Positions 48,938 to 60,162 are shown, numbered from the stretch's first letter. The stretch: 64,000 nt of DNA from Puccinia triticina (GCF_026914185.1 NC_070571.1:1178001-1242000); one strand, 5' to 3'. The notes: generated from the letters alone by a model not told the origin. Translations and numbers: made by a program.

Positions 48938-50127
48938 CGTGGATAGGTATGTATTTCTTCCGGTGGTCCTGTTGGTGGGCCGGCGATCGGAAATATGGGT
49001 GCTTGCAATGCAAGTGGCTCGGCCGAAGTTCGAAGTGCACCAAGGCCCCCCGGGCGCGACACCGGGCGCTTGGGTGGCTCGGCCCGCGCTCCCACCGCCG
49101 CCCTGTTTCCCAAACCGCGATTTTCGCGCGATCCGGTCCTCCGTGCCGGCCGCAACAGGGATGAATCAGGCCAGCTTCTTGGTGATCATGGGCCACCTTG
49201 ACAGGCTTGTAGAGGATGGGGAGCGTGTTAATTCCAATCATGAAGAGTACCACATACCAGCTGCTCTTTCAATGCAAGATTCCAGGGATTGGAAGACTAT
49301 TGGCCTTCCACTCTTCGTTGTTCAAAGAACTTGACTGACGCCCATCACACATCTTTCTGTTGGCTTGGTGTGAATCTCGAGGCGAGTCATCTCTAGCTAG
49401 AATCAAGAACACAAGAAAGGAAGGCTATCCACCTATGTAGATTAATATTGAATTGAATGAGTGTAACGACGAAACAAGAAAACAAACAAGAGTGAGGGGG
49501 CAACAAAGAGAGCAAGCAAAGAAGCAAAGAAAAGTGGATATATGTTGGTGATGGTAGATCGATTGTGAGAGATAAAATGAAAGAATGATCGGTCGATAGA
49601 TTGGTGACAACAACAGTAAAGACAGAGAGGAAAAACAAGACAGAAAGAAAGACATTCAAAACTCCCTCATCCTCCCTATTTGATTATTATTCTTACCGGA
49701 AGATTATGTCTATGTGTGAGCAAATAACAATATTCAAGACTTATTTTTTCTCGTTTGTTTGTATTGTTTTTTTTAAGCAAGAAATGTTTTTGATGGTAGG
49801 TTTGATCGATGAAATGAGAGTTGTTGTAAAACCTAGTTCTTGTATTTTAATGGAGACTAAAAACCCAAAAAGCAGAAGAAAAGTCAACATAATCATCCTT
49901 TCAATAAAAGAAAGACGATAGAAGGAGGGACAAGACTGACGTTGATTTGTGCCAGAAAACGCTAGTCAAAAAAAAAAAAGAGAATGTGTGGTTAAGAATG
50001 AATGAGGCATGGAAGAAGAACGATTTGGAAAGAAACAGATTATTAAAAGCGATCTAGTCGAGAAGGCGAATCGAGTACAGAGAGCGGGACTGAAGAATCA
50101 ACTGAGAGGATAAGAAGGGGGAAATGA
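48938..50127. other. Intergenic with a GC-rich patch
   Basis: A 140-bp patch (about 49016-49153) is very GC- and CpG-rich (GGGCGCGACACCGGGCGC), unlike its AT-rich surroundings. No gene could be defined in it. The rest (49390-49980) is A-rich simple sequence, partly the 3' flank of the next gene. Confidence 0.5.
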
Positions 50128-52629
50128 CTAAGCGGCGGAAGGAGCAGAGATCCAACGGAACTGAACGCCAGCGCGGATTAAGTGATCGAGGGCATCAGAG
50201 GGGGAGCGTTTCCATTTACGGAAGAGGAGATGATTAGGAGAGTCGGCGACGATCTGGACGGTTTTGAGGCCGAAGAGGGCGGCCTGGGAGTGGGCGAGCC
50301 AGAGTTCTTGGGCCGAGAAGCCGGAGAGATGGGGCTCGTCGGCGGCCATTCCGCCGTCGAAGATCTCGATGGTTTGGAGAGTGAATGGGAGCACGGAGAG
50401 TAGGCCTGATGAGCACAATGGTCCATCGGGAAGACTCAGAAAGGCCAGTCGGGTACAGAATGCGACGGGTTCCTCGAGTACGCCTTCGCCTGGCTGGCCG
50501 GCGAAACTGACCTTCCGTGCCAGCCGTCCAGTCAGCGGCGCATTCCAGTCTTCCTCCAAGGCCAGCCACTCCAGGCTGCCCCCGATACGCTCAAAGGTCC
50601 GGCTTAACAAGGCCCGCCCGCTCAGCATCCGCCGGCCTGAACCGGTCGAGCTGGTCGAGCTCACCGAGGACGACAGGCTCGGTTGGTCCATGTCTGCCTG
50701 CAGACACACCTTGAGACTCCGCAGCCCGCGTGGAGGACCTGTGGCAGAGACGACGAGCCAGTGCAGTCGCTCCGGGGTCAGGGGGATCCCGTTGCCGAGT
50801 AGCAAGTGCTCGAGCGAGAGGTGAGTTTGGTGGACCGGTTTATGAGACGACGAGCCCGACTGGGAGAGCGGGCAGGTGAGGGTCGAGCGGGCAGAGTCTG
50901 TGTTGGAGGAGTGCGAGATGATACGGTGGGGCTGAGCCTGTCCCGGTCGGGTGGAGAGGGTCGAATGGGGCCCAGTGATCGAAACCGTACGCAGGCCAGC
51001 TCCCTTGCCGCGGATCGTGCTCGAGCGAAGCCCGTCGATGAGCGTCACGAGATCATGAAACTGGCCACCACCTTCGACATACAGCTCCTCCAGCGAGCCA
51101 AGCAGGCCCGATGATAGCACGCTCAACGATTTCAGCCCGCGCGTCCCCAGCCGCTCCTCGCCGACCAGACAGCAGATCTTCATCGAGCGGGCCAGGGACA
51201 GAAATAGGGAGGGCAGACTGCCCGAGAGGACGATCTCGTCAAGGTATTCATCTGACTCTGATGAGCCCTCCTCAGCTTGGTTCCGGGTGCGTCTTGGTTG
51301 GCGATTGTTGGCAGCGGGCGTAACAGAATTCAACTTAGTATTCCGACTAGTCGTTACTTTCTTGTCCAGTGGCAAGGGTGGGATCAGGACGGAGTGGAAC
51401 CTCTCACACTTTTGTGCCGATCGAGAGCTGTTCAGGGCCTGTCTAGCGAGGGGTAACGACTGACGACTACTAGGAGGGGTGTGGTTTTGGACGGGCTGGT
51501 TCTGGATTTTGCGGACTGCCGGATGGGATGATCTGCTGGGTTGCTTGGGCGTCAGAGGAGAGGGTCTGGGGATAGCCCTCTCATGCCTGGCAGCCGTCGA
51601 GCCGCGAGGGGAGTCGAGCTGGGGAGCGGTGTTCATGCGGGATGGGGGCAGCAGGACGACGATGCAGGTCTGGACGTGAGTGGCCAGGTGACTGTCGGCC
51701 TCAAAACGCTGGGCGATCCGGTCGACCATGCCGGGGGTGCCCAGGAGGAGGGTGGACCAGGCTGCCTTGCGGGCGATCGGGCTGAGGGTTTTACAGAGGC
51801 CGATCAATGCGTGTCGGTTTTTCTGGGCCTCGAGGGCGAGCCTGAGGTGGCTGGAGAGCAGTTTGGTGGGTCGGATGGAGTTGGTTGCTTGGAGGGGTGA
51901 TTCTTGGGTTGATGATGAGGCTGGGTGATCGGGAATGAGGGCCTGGATGGTGGCGAGTTGGGTGTAGAGAAAGATCTGGTACCAGATGTGGGAGGGGAGA
52001 CCAAGGATGGGTTGGGGTGCAGATGTCGGGCGAATGGGGGGTGGTGATGGGGCGAGTTGGCTGGCGAGATGTTCGATGTCTTCGTTTGAGCTAATGGTGA
52101 CCAGTTTGGGTTTCTTGAACTGGGGCGGGGTATCTGAGGATCCGAGTGCGATGTGGGTTGCCCGACAGATGGTACCTTGGTGGTTGTGAGCACGGATGGA
52201 CGAGTTCCAGGATGAGAAGGAGTCTGATTGGATGGAAGAGAGCTGATCGTCGTCTCGTTTGCGTTTTGATTTGAGGCTGAGTTGGTTGTAGAGGTCCCGC
52301 TTGAGCTGTACGTTGAGCTGGTCAGAGGACGATGAGGATGGCAGTGCTGGCTGGCTGGCTGGGAGTATCTGTGTGAGTGGGTTGCTGGCGGAGATGGCGT
52401 TGAGCAAGTCTCTCATGGAGATCGGATTGCTGGTGCTGGTGACGAATGGCCTGATATCATCGAGGTCGGGGACCAGGAAGGAGGTGGCGACTTGCTGCTG
52501 CTGCCCATGGGTGTCTGCTGGTGGGAGTGGGGGGATGGGTCGTGATGCGGAGTTGTTGGTGTGCCTGGCGAGTTCGTTCTTGGGTTGTTTCTTGCGCCAG
52601 AATGCCAGTCGTTCGAGTATCCGGGTCAT
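50128..52629 (-). CDS. F-box-like protein, 833 residues
   Basis: A single long exon starts MTRILERLAFWRKKQPK. The first 200 residues are disordered, with basic KRKRDDD and KKPKL signals. ILGLPSHIWYQIFLYTQ near residue 205 resembles the start of an F-box (LPxEIWxxIF). The C-terminal half has leucine-rich stretches such as LSVLSSGLLGSLEELYVEGG and PRGLRSLKVCLQADMDQPSL, as expected for the substrate-binding part of F-box proteins. If this is right, it would act as an SCF ubiquitin-ligase adaptor. The F-box match is short and was not tested, so a hypothetical protein is the cautious call. Codon use is GC-rich like the neighbouring host genes and unlike the transposons, which supports a real gene. 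Confidence 0.65.
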   Translation of the reverse strand: MTRILERLAFWRKKQPKNELARHTNNSASRPIPPLPPADTHGQQQQVATSFLVPDLDDIRPFVTSTSNPISMRDLLNAISASNPLTQILPASQPALPSSSSSDQLNVQLKRDLYNQLSLKSKRKRDDDQLSSIQSDSFSSWNSSIRAHNHQGTICRATHIALGSSDTPPQFKKPKLVTISSNEDIEHLASQLAPSPPPIRPTSAPQPILGLPSHIWYQIFLYTQLATIQALIPDHPASSSTQESPLQATNSIRPTKLLSSHLRLALEAQKNRHALIGLCKTLSPIARKAAWSTLLLGTPGMVDRIAQRFEADSHLATHVQTCIVVLLPPSRMNTAPQLDSPRGSTAARHERAIPRPSPLTPKQPSRSSHPAVRKIQNQPVQNHTPPSSRQSLPLARQALNSSRSAQKCERFHSVLIPPLPLDKKVTTSRNTKLNSVTPAANNRQPRRTRNQAEEGSSESDEYLDEIVLSGSLPSLFLSLARSMKICCLVGEERLGTRGLKSLSVLSSGLLGSLEELYVEGGGQFHDLVTLIDGLRSSTIRGKGAGLRTVSITGPHSTLSTRPGQAQPHRIISHSSNTDSARSTLTCPLSQSGSSSHKPVHQTHLSLEHLLLGNGIPLTPERLHWLVVSATGPPRGLRSLKVCLQADMDQPSLSSSVSSTSSTGSGRRMLSGRALLSRTFERIGGSLEWLALEEDWNAPLTGRLARKVSFAGQPGEGVLEEPVAFCTRLAFLSLPDGPLCSSGLLSVLPFTLQTIEIFDGGMAADEPHLSGFSAQELWLAHSQAALFGLKTVQIVADSPNHLLFRKWKRSPSDALDHLIRAGVQFRWISAPSAA

Positions 52630-55600
52630 CGTTCGTTCTTTGCCTGCGTTTGGTGTTGGTATGATTTGGAAGTAGGTGTTCCGAGTTTGAGATGGTTGCC
52701 GGCCACTTCCCGGTTGGAAGTTCCCAGGAAGTAGATGTTGGGATATTCTTCAAGGGGGGCAACGGGGGGCAACGGGGTCTGATGCTTACGTCAGAAATCA
52801 ATGTGCATGTATGCGCGATGTCTCCGCTGGGAGGTTTGCTGTGCAGCTGACTGATGTCGACTTCAAGACAACCTCAACACAATTTATCGTGGCTATGTAG
52901 ATATCCACATCCGAGCTTGCTTGAGCGCTTCGCTGGTCCAACATCCATCCATCCATCCATCCATCTTCATGCATTGCTCCGAAGCGGGTTGATCTAGGCG
53001 TCGTGGCGAGCATGCATCCACTCGGAAAACCTTCAGCCGATTCGACTGTGATCTCCATGCGGCTACATATCCGTCGGGCTGCATTCAACTTTAATGGGGA
53101 GCGACTTACTACAAACTGTACAACCTCATCATCTCCAGCACATCTCGCTGCTTGGTTTGCGTGTCTTCGAAAACAGTTCAGGCTATGTTGGAGGGCCCCT
53201 CACATCTCACTGCGCCAATACGGCAGTTAACATCCGCAAGTTTAACATCAGTTTACTGATGCGGATGATGAAGTTTTCATGAAGCTCTTACGCATCAAAA
53301 TCCAGTCAGTTCTGATCGAGTTGGAAATTTGATGAAAATCATATCATCGGCATCAGTAAACTGATGTCAAATCTACCGATGTGGACAGCGCTAATGCATC
53401 CGGGTGAGAGCAAGTGAACAAAACTAACTTGTGAATGTCCTCAGGGCCATATCAATCCACCCAAAACTTGGTGCTGACCACAAATCCTGTCGATTAAGCC
53501 TGCGGACTTCTCAGTTCGACTCGAAGTTGGTCATTCTAACACTCCCTCAGCGCTGTTTTGACACAGAGGAAATTGCTTGAAGGAAAGTGGGGAGAGATCA
53601 GCTTGGCAAAACCTTTCTGTATGACAGCCGGTGGCTGCCGCTGGCCTACATACAAATCAAAGGTCTATTTATTTACGCACCAATGTCCCTTACAATCACA
53701 CTCATAGAACTCGCTTGCTTGTTCATCATACACTCACATTGTGCATCCCGCGATCTCCGTGCTATTCATCAGACAGTGGGGTCATTCATTTGGCCTGGAT
53801 AGATGCCTTGTTGCGATGCCCTCTAAGTTTGCCAATCAATGTGATCCCTCGATGTTTTTCTTCTTTCCTGTGGTCATGAATCCTTCAGTCGTTGTCTCTT
53901 CTCAATCCAACACGTCCTGCTTGTAGTGAACTTGAGTCAATTGAGTAACAGCCCATGCCAAAGATTCATGAATCATATCAAGAAGCGCAATATGTCACTC
54001 ACTTGCAATCATGTCCTTCAAGTTCAACAAAGCAAAACGGCTATCATGTACGTCAAATCTATTGCAACCCGCCACTATAGATGGTCAGCCAAGAAGCACT
54101 GTCTCAACTGAATAGGATGAAAGCGATGAGACCGGGGTTCAAGGCAAATCAACCTCCTTGCGAGCCCGTTACTGGTAATCACTGTTCTGCTTCTTGGTGT
54201 GTTCTAGATGATTGCTGGGAAAGGAAGCAGTACCTCTCAAGAACCACATACTCACCATTCAACCAAGTCATCCATCGATGCTAAGCGCCAACCGCAACAA
54301 TATTTGTGATAGCGTCTGCTTGCAGTTGTGGTTCGCACCCCAATTAACTCCACGTCGGAGTCGGAGCCGTTGAGAAAGGATCTCAATGATATCCAAAGAT
54401 ATGGAAAACATCTTTGGTCCCCAAAGACGTCAATCTTCTTGGTAATCGGCTTGCAACCGTCCATTTTCTCGTTTTGCTTACCATGATCCGTGTATTCTTC
54501 TCTGCCGTGTTGTTCAAGTTGTTTCCAAAGTGCAGGAATCAAGCAAGAATTTTGAAATCAAGACTCCCAGCATTTCTAGCGCTTTAACTGAATGACAAAA
54601 AACACACCATTCAGCCAGCTTGAATCCTTGGGGAGTCAGACGTTTGATTCGGAGATTTGGGGCTCCGGGAGTGGGATGGAATGGTGTCCAGCCTTGCGGG
54701 CATGGGTCACAACTAATTTTATATTTTGATTCAATGCTTCTTCAAGACATATCGAATCAGAAAAAAGTGACTGTGACACAGATGCTGCTCAAATGTTCAG
54801 TAAACTTGAATTTTGGTTAGTAAGTGCTCATCAAGCGTTCAGCTCAAACTTCGCGCGGCTGGCTGAGCACCGACCTGTGATCAATACATGCAAAATTCCT
54901 TTCTAAAATATTTCAGCTCCACCCCAGGTCCATAGCTGCAGGCCACTCAAAGTGATATTCACTTCATTGGTCATCTAGCCGGCGTCACTTGATCGGGGAG
55001 ACTGAAGGTCTCTAGCGCAGGCCTACGATTGGATCAAGCATAAATTAAGAATTTGTCTGGAGTCTAATTTGGCTGTGCATCAGATCAGCTTGGTTGATGA
55101 TGACCCGGGTTTGAGAACTATTGCTAAGTAATGATTATATGTACGTTATGCTCACACGGAAGGCTTTCGTTCAGACAATTTTGCCTCTCTTTGCTGGCGG
55201 TCTGGGTGCCTACGGCTTGACATCTCAACCTGATTCCTGTAACATCACACTTTACCATATGTTGCATTGTTTTTGCGAGGTAATCTTCTTCTTACACATG
55301 TATGCAATTAAGAATGCTACCAACATCTACCCTCAGTCGTACAAGACTGAGTGCTCGCGCTCAAGGGTTTGAGTAGGTCGGGTGAGAAGCTGGCCATCAA
55401 AGGGATATCTGTACAATTCGTATGCTTACAGCTCTGATCAGGACGATTGAGATGAGTAGACTCAATGATGAACAATCTGCATCAATGTAACGATTTTGCC
55501 CTTCTGCCATTGCACTCGCACTCTCTTCTGCATCAAGGGAACAATTCTTGACCAAATCTTTCCAACATTTTCCCAACACAGCCTTTCCATCAATTGCCCA

Positions 55601-55679
55601 CCAAATAACTCGTCCCTACCCATCCATACCCACATACCCACCCATCCTATCTTCTCACTTCAAGCCACCAAAAAATAAA
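52630..55679. other. Gene-free stretch
   Basis: It holds a (CATC)n microsatellite (about 52942-52965) and an inverted repeat (53230-53382). Other frames are short and unconvincing. Confidence 0.55.
53230..53382. mobile_element. Small MITE with about 45-bp inverted arms
   Basis: The arms contain CATCAGTTTACTGATGCGG and the inverted GGCATCAGTAAACTGATG. CATCAGTTTACTGATG is itself a palindrome, so each arm can form its own small hairpin. No target duplication found. Confidence 0.65.
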
Positions 55680-57797
55680 ATGAATCCAAGCCATCGCTCA
55701 CCACTGCCATCCCATCTGTGGATCACAGCCGGCCTTGCTCCAACAGACGACACACCCCTCACCGAGCCAGAGAAGGAGGCACTGTTTGTTGAGTTGTCTG
55801 TTAGTCTGCTACCATGATGTATCACCACAGTATGGAGGGCTGTCGGATCAACCCATGAGCACTACCAACCAACCACCCAGCTGGCAGCCACAAGCGTCTG
55901 TAGCCTAGTTGGTAAAGGCAGCACTCTAGTATGTGTCTCAGCATAGCTGAGGTCGTGAGTTCGACCCTCACCAGACACATCTTCATTTTACAGTCTCTAC
56001 ACTGTTAGCTTACTACGTCCAGAATGAAGAAGCCATCAACGAGCGACGTCGGCAGGCTATACAAGAGATCGAGTCATACCACAATCTCAACCCCCACGTC
56101 AATTACCACAGCCAACGCGCATCCACACAGAATCCGCAGTCACGCCAAAGCTGCTCTGGTAATCCCTTGAGGCTTTCAAATAGCCAGAACTGTGAGCTCA
56201 TATTTTCCACTTTTCCTCTGCTCTGGTTAATCTTTTTTCGATGTTTAAATTCCCCGCAGCCCACACCAGCCGCCAGCCACAGCGGGTTCTTGGATCTAGG
56301 TATCTCCAGCCAACGATGTATCCGCCTGTGAGCCAAGCTCAACAAAGCATGAAGATCACGCCTTGGGACCACAGGCAAAATGTACAACCCGCCGCGGTAC
56401 CGCAACCAAAATTATGGATTCCAGCCGTTGATCCTCCGCTCGGCTCACTACCATTCACTCCAGTGAGCCCTGCCGGCGCAGCGCCCCCGCGGCAGGGGGT
56501 AATGTTTTCCGATCCTCATCATCCTGGCGGCCAACTACGGCAGTTTGTCGATGCCAGACAACTTCCGCCGTTGAACCAATCGGGCTCTAGCAGCAGTCAA
56601 CACCGGATGCACCTGATGCCAATGACGCCGCCGGAGCCCCCAAATGCTGTACAAAATCAGCAATCACAACAGAGGATGCGCCCAATCGGCAAGCAAGGTT
56701 GTGAGCCCATATTCTTTACATTTACTCTACTTTGGTTAATGTTTTCCGATGATTAAATTCCCCGCAGTAACCCCTGCCAACCAACCGCAACATTTTGTGG
56801 CGGCTATCCATGTGCCTGCTGTGCAGAATCAGCAATCACAAAAGAGGACGCGCCCAAACGGCGAGCAATCTTGTGAGCCCATATTCTTCACATTTACTCT
56901 ACTTTGGTTCATGTTTTCCAATGATTAAATTCCCCACAGTAACTCCTGGCAACCAACCGCAACAGTTCGTGGAGGCTAGGCATCCTGTGCCTGCTCTTCA
57001 GAATCAACAGTCGCGAAAGAGGATGCGCCTAAACGGCGAGCAACATTGTGAGCCCATATTCTTCACATTTACTCTACATTTTTTTGATGATTAAATCCCC
57101 GCAGTAGCTACTGGCAACCAACCCCAACAGCTTCTGGAGGCTAGACAACATGCACCTGCTGTTCGAAATGAGCAATCGCGGCAGAGGATGCGCCCAAACG
57201 GCGACTAACACTGTGAGTCAATATTCTTCACCTTTCCTCTACTTTGATTAATGTTTATCAATGATTAAATTCCCCGTAGTAGCTACTGGCAACCGCCCCA
57301 GCAGTTTGTAGAGACTAGGCATCATGTGCCTATTGTTCAGAATCTGCAAACGCGGCAGGGGACGCGCCCAAAGGGCAAACAACAATGTGAGCCCATTTTC
57401 TTCAGCTTTCCTCTACTTTGGTTGATGTTTTTTGATGATTAAATTCTCCACAATAGATCCTGGCAGCCGACCCCAGTAGTTTGTGGAGGCTAGGCATCAC
57501 GTGCCTGCTGTTCAGAATCAGCAAACGCGGCAGAGCATGCACCCAAACGGCGAGCAACACTGTGAGTCCATATCTTCACCTTTCCTCTACTTGGGTTAAT
57601 GTTTTTTGATGATTAAATTCCCCGCAGTCGATCCTGGCAGCCAGCTCCAGCAGTCCGCGGAGGCTAGGCATCATGTGCCCTCGAGGCAAACAGGCTCCAG
57701 CGGACCCCAGATTGAGACAACGCCCGCGGAGGACCCCAGAATCAGCAGTCGCAGGAGAGGAAGGGATATGCAACTTGCGACGGATGTGTTACATTAG
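55680..57797 (+). CDS. Repeat-exon gene: tandemly duplicated exon-intron units
   Basis: Exon 1 (55680-55799) starts MNPSHRSPLPSHLW. Exon 2 (56023-56191) has NEEAINERRRQAIQEIESYH. Exon 3 (56260-56700) is Gln/Pro-rich. Then come near-copies of one exon: 56768-56872 (105 nt), 56940-57047 (108), 57105-57212 (108), 57280-57386 (107) and 57454-57561 (108), and a last exon 57628-57797. The introns between them are also copies (GTGAGCCCATATTCTTCAC ... CCCCGCAG, 57-68 nt). All intact junctions are phase 1, so any repeat exon can be skipped without losing the frame. The third copy has a TAA (57206-57208), the fourth lacks one base, and the fifth has a TAG and a changed acceptor (CAG to CAA). Skipping these three gives a full frame to the stop at 57795-57797. 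The encoded unit is hydrophilic (NQPQ-F-EAR-VPA-QNQQS-KR-R-NGEQ). No domain, signal peptide or known function. Confidence 0.7.
55894..55979 (+). tRNA. tRNA-like gene with odd anticodon arm, inside intron 1
   Basis: The acceptor arms GCGTCTG and CAGACAC pair except at position 2. The A box (TAGCCTAGTTGG) and T arm (GTGAGTTCGACCCTCAC) are good pol III promoter parts. The anticodon loop resembles tRNA-Thr (CT-AGT-A), but the anticodon stem is weak and its loop may be one base short. Before the T arm is an extra hairpin, CTCAGC-ATA-GCTGAG, either a long variable arm or an intron remnant. It lies in the sense direction in intron 1 (55800-56022) of the repeat-exon gene. It may be a decayed tRNA-Thr or a tRNA-derived SINE head. 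Confidence 0.5.
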
Positions 57798-58007
57798 TTT
57801 ACAAGAAAGATATGAGACATAAAATGCCACCAGAATTAAGGGGTCCGAAGGCCCCAACCATTAGCTGAATCCCCCCTTCACAGAACAAAACATCTCAATT
57901 GCTCATTAAGTTTACGGTACCAGTTCTGTGCGCAAGACTATATTGCACAGAGGCGTTGTGGCAAGATCCAACTGCAATCCAAGAAGCATGTACATAGTAG
58001 TAAGCTA

Positions 58008-58383
58008 CACCACGGGTGCACCAAAGGTTTTTGGGATGGTTGTCAAAACCAAATTGATTGGATAGTGGGTTTCAGAACCAAATTGGTCTGAATCTGGTTT
58101 GTGGACAAATTCCGTTGCCAAAAAGGTCCCAAAAACCGTGCTGTGAGAGAAGGAGCATCCAAATGGTTTCAAAAACCATTTCAAATGGTTCTGGAAATAT
58201 TTTTCAAACCAAAGTGGTTACCAAAATATTTTTAAAACCACCTCAGGTGGTTCCAGAAATATTTTAAAAATATCTGAAAATGGTTAGTCCGACTCGTTCT
58301 TCAGGATGTCCGGACTCAATTAAAAAAAATATTCTGAAAACCAATCAAACTGGTTTTCAAAATATTTTGTTGCACCTGTGGTG
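58008..58383. mobile_element. Tc1/mariner-like MITE, 376 bp
   Basis: The ends are CACCACGGGTGCA and TGCACCTGTGGTG, flanked by TA on both sides (58006-58007 and 58384-58385). The inside has many AACCAnnTTGGTT and AAATGGTT words in both directions. No coding capacity. Confidence 0.8.
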
Positions 58384-58648
58384 TATTAGTTCCTGCCGCT
58401 GCGGCTATTTGGGAGGTGTGCCGTCGGGCAGAACAAGGCCAACTGCAATCCACATATCAGGTAGCGGTAATAAGCTTTTAATAAAGGGGCAGCTGTGTGG
58501 CTTGAAATGAGACGATAGCATGGGTTGGGATGGGAGTGTGAGCAGGTAACAGTTGGTAGCCAATTGGGGTGGTATGGTCTGGGAGAATGTTGGAAAGTTT
58601 CTAGAGAATTGGTCCCTCTATGTAGAAGAGAGTGCGAGCGTGATGGCG

Positions 58649-58740
58649 AATTGCAAGGTTGCTTCTTTAATGCAAAATTGCAAGGTTGCTCCTTTGAAAA
58701 TTGCAAGGTTGCTCCTTTGATGCAAAATTGTCAATCCTTT
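58649..58740. repeat. Tandem repeat, AATTGCAAGGTTGCTCCTTTGATGC type
   Basis: About three and a half units, some with a 6-bp deletion. Confidence 0.8.
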
Positions 58741-59020
58741 GATGCAGATTGTACACCATCAAGCATACATACTCATCTCAACCTGATAAAAGCTGTAAGC
58801 ATATGAATCATTCAAGGACCCGTGGCCAATCCCTTTCATGCGGCAGCTTCCCACCGGACCCACTCAAACCCATGCTAGCATTGGGATAACCCTGCTGGTC
58901 AAAAAAAACTCACCATTGTACTGCTCAGGGCATATTTTGTTCATGTTGCATGTGCTTATGTAAATATATGTATGTAAGAAGGATATTAGAACGCAAATAA
59001 ATGCAATTTTGCAATGTCTC

Positions 59021-59093
59021 TAGCTTAACAAAGCCTCTTGGGCGGAGGGCCCGGGGGACCCCGCCCGGAGGGCTCTCCGCAGGAGAGGCTTAT
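59021..59093. repeat. GC-rich hairpin repeat, copy D
   Basis: Reverse copy of 36965-37036: the tail CTAGCTTAACAAAGCCTCTTGG corresponds to the GTTAAGCTAG tail of copy C. Confidence 0.8.
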
Positions 59094-59478
59094 GAGTTAT
59101 GTCTTGATTTAAGCAGGAGCAGAAAGGATCTGCTACACTAAAAATCCCAACCAATATAGAAAAACTGAATACACAGAGTTGTAGGTTCTGTTCTTGCAAG
59201 GAATTTGAACCACTTATCTATCTTGTAGCCAGAAAAACAACTCCTGGAGTCCCAAACAAGTGGAGCCTCATTTGGAAGACTTGTGCATTTTTGATCTTTT
59301 GAAAAGGTCAACAGATTGAGATAGAAAAAATCTGAGTAGACCAAATTGTAGAGAAAGAAAAGTAGCATAGGGTACAGATAGGGCATATTGGTGGAGAGGC
59401 TGGGGGAGGAGCTATAAAAATTTTAAAAACCTCTCAGCCAAATGAACTTTCTGCTCCCGCGTAAAATTTGGGATAATG

Positions 59479-59558
59479 CACAAGTCCCTCCCTGCGGGAG
59501 GGGCGGCTTCGCCGCCAGCCACAGCGCTCCCACCAGGGGGGACTTGTGTTAAGTTAGG
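59479..59558. repeat. GC-rich hairpin repeat, copy E
   Basis: CACAAGTCCCTCCC...GGGGGGACTTGTG with an inner GGCGGC-TTC-GCCGCC stem and the tail TTAAGTTAGG. Reverse copy of B (36303-36374). Confidence 0.8.
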
Positions 59559-59641
59559 CAATGTCTGACGTTGCAGGAATAAAGCCATTGTGGCCAAAGA
59601 CCGCCGGCGAATGGCCCCTATGCCGACCGAACTTGTCAATA

Positions 59642-59717
59642 TCCCTCCGAGGGAGGTCGCGCCCCTCCGAGGGGGGGCCGAAGGCGCGACCTCCTCGGAG
59701 GGACTGCGTTAAGTTCG
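59642..59717. repeat. GC-rich hairpin repeat, copy F
   Basis: TCCCTCCGAGGGAGGTCGCG...CGCGACCTCCTCGGAGGGA with the tail GCGTTAAGTTCG. A perfect inner stem, GGTCGCG/CGCGACC. Confidence 0.75.
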
Positions 59718-60162
59718 TATGCAGACCCGCAAGGCTTGTCTGTCAATCAGTTGAACTTGCAAGGATTTCATACGGGCAAGACTGTGTGCTCAGTATACAA
59801 ATACCAAGCAACCTACTGCAAAACAACATGCTTCTTAATTTGTATCATTTCATCACTACTGAACCAGTCTCATCCGAGCCTCGTGTTCCACAGCTTCCTC
59901 GGCGCACAGCCGGTGCACAGCATTGAGTTCAACAGGGCAGCGCAGAACACTCGCGCGTCGCAGCACTTTCACCAGAGGTTCTTGTGTTTGCTCTTTAAAA
60001 AGCTCGGGCATATCGGTGTGGCTTGAATTTAACCGGTGTGGTCCAAGCTGGTAGCAACCAGCACCACCCCCGCCAAAAGAAAAAAAAAATACCTTTGAGA
60101 AGCGGAGAAGGGAGGAGTAAACAAGGAGAGAAAAAGAGGATAAGATAACTAGGGGCGCAGCC

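Larger units (their letters stand above)
57798..60162. other. Gene-free repeat-rich region
   Basis: Holds a TA-flanked MITE, a 27-bp-type tandem repeat and three GC-rich hairpins. No gene is supported. Confidence 0.6.

Noticed and set aside
48903..49334. Overlapping frames on both strands in the GC-rich patch
   Set aside because: GC-rich DNA is open in most frames by chance, and one frame overlaps the Tan1 start.
55894..55979. Ordinary intron-containing tRNA
   Set aside because: No placement of an intron after position 37 gave a paired 5-bp anticodon stem.
613..59717. GC-rich hairpins as proven Helitron 3' ends
   Set aside because: The terminal tetranucleotide varies (CTAG, TTAG, TTCG), there is no matching 5' TC end, and no Rep/helicase is in the window.
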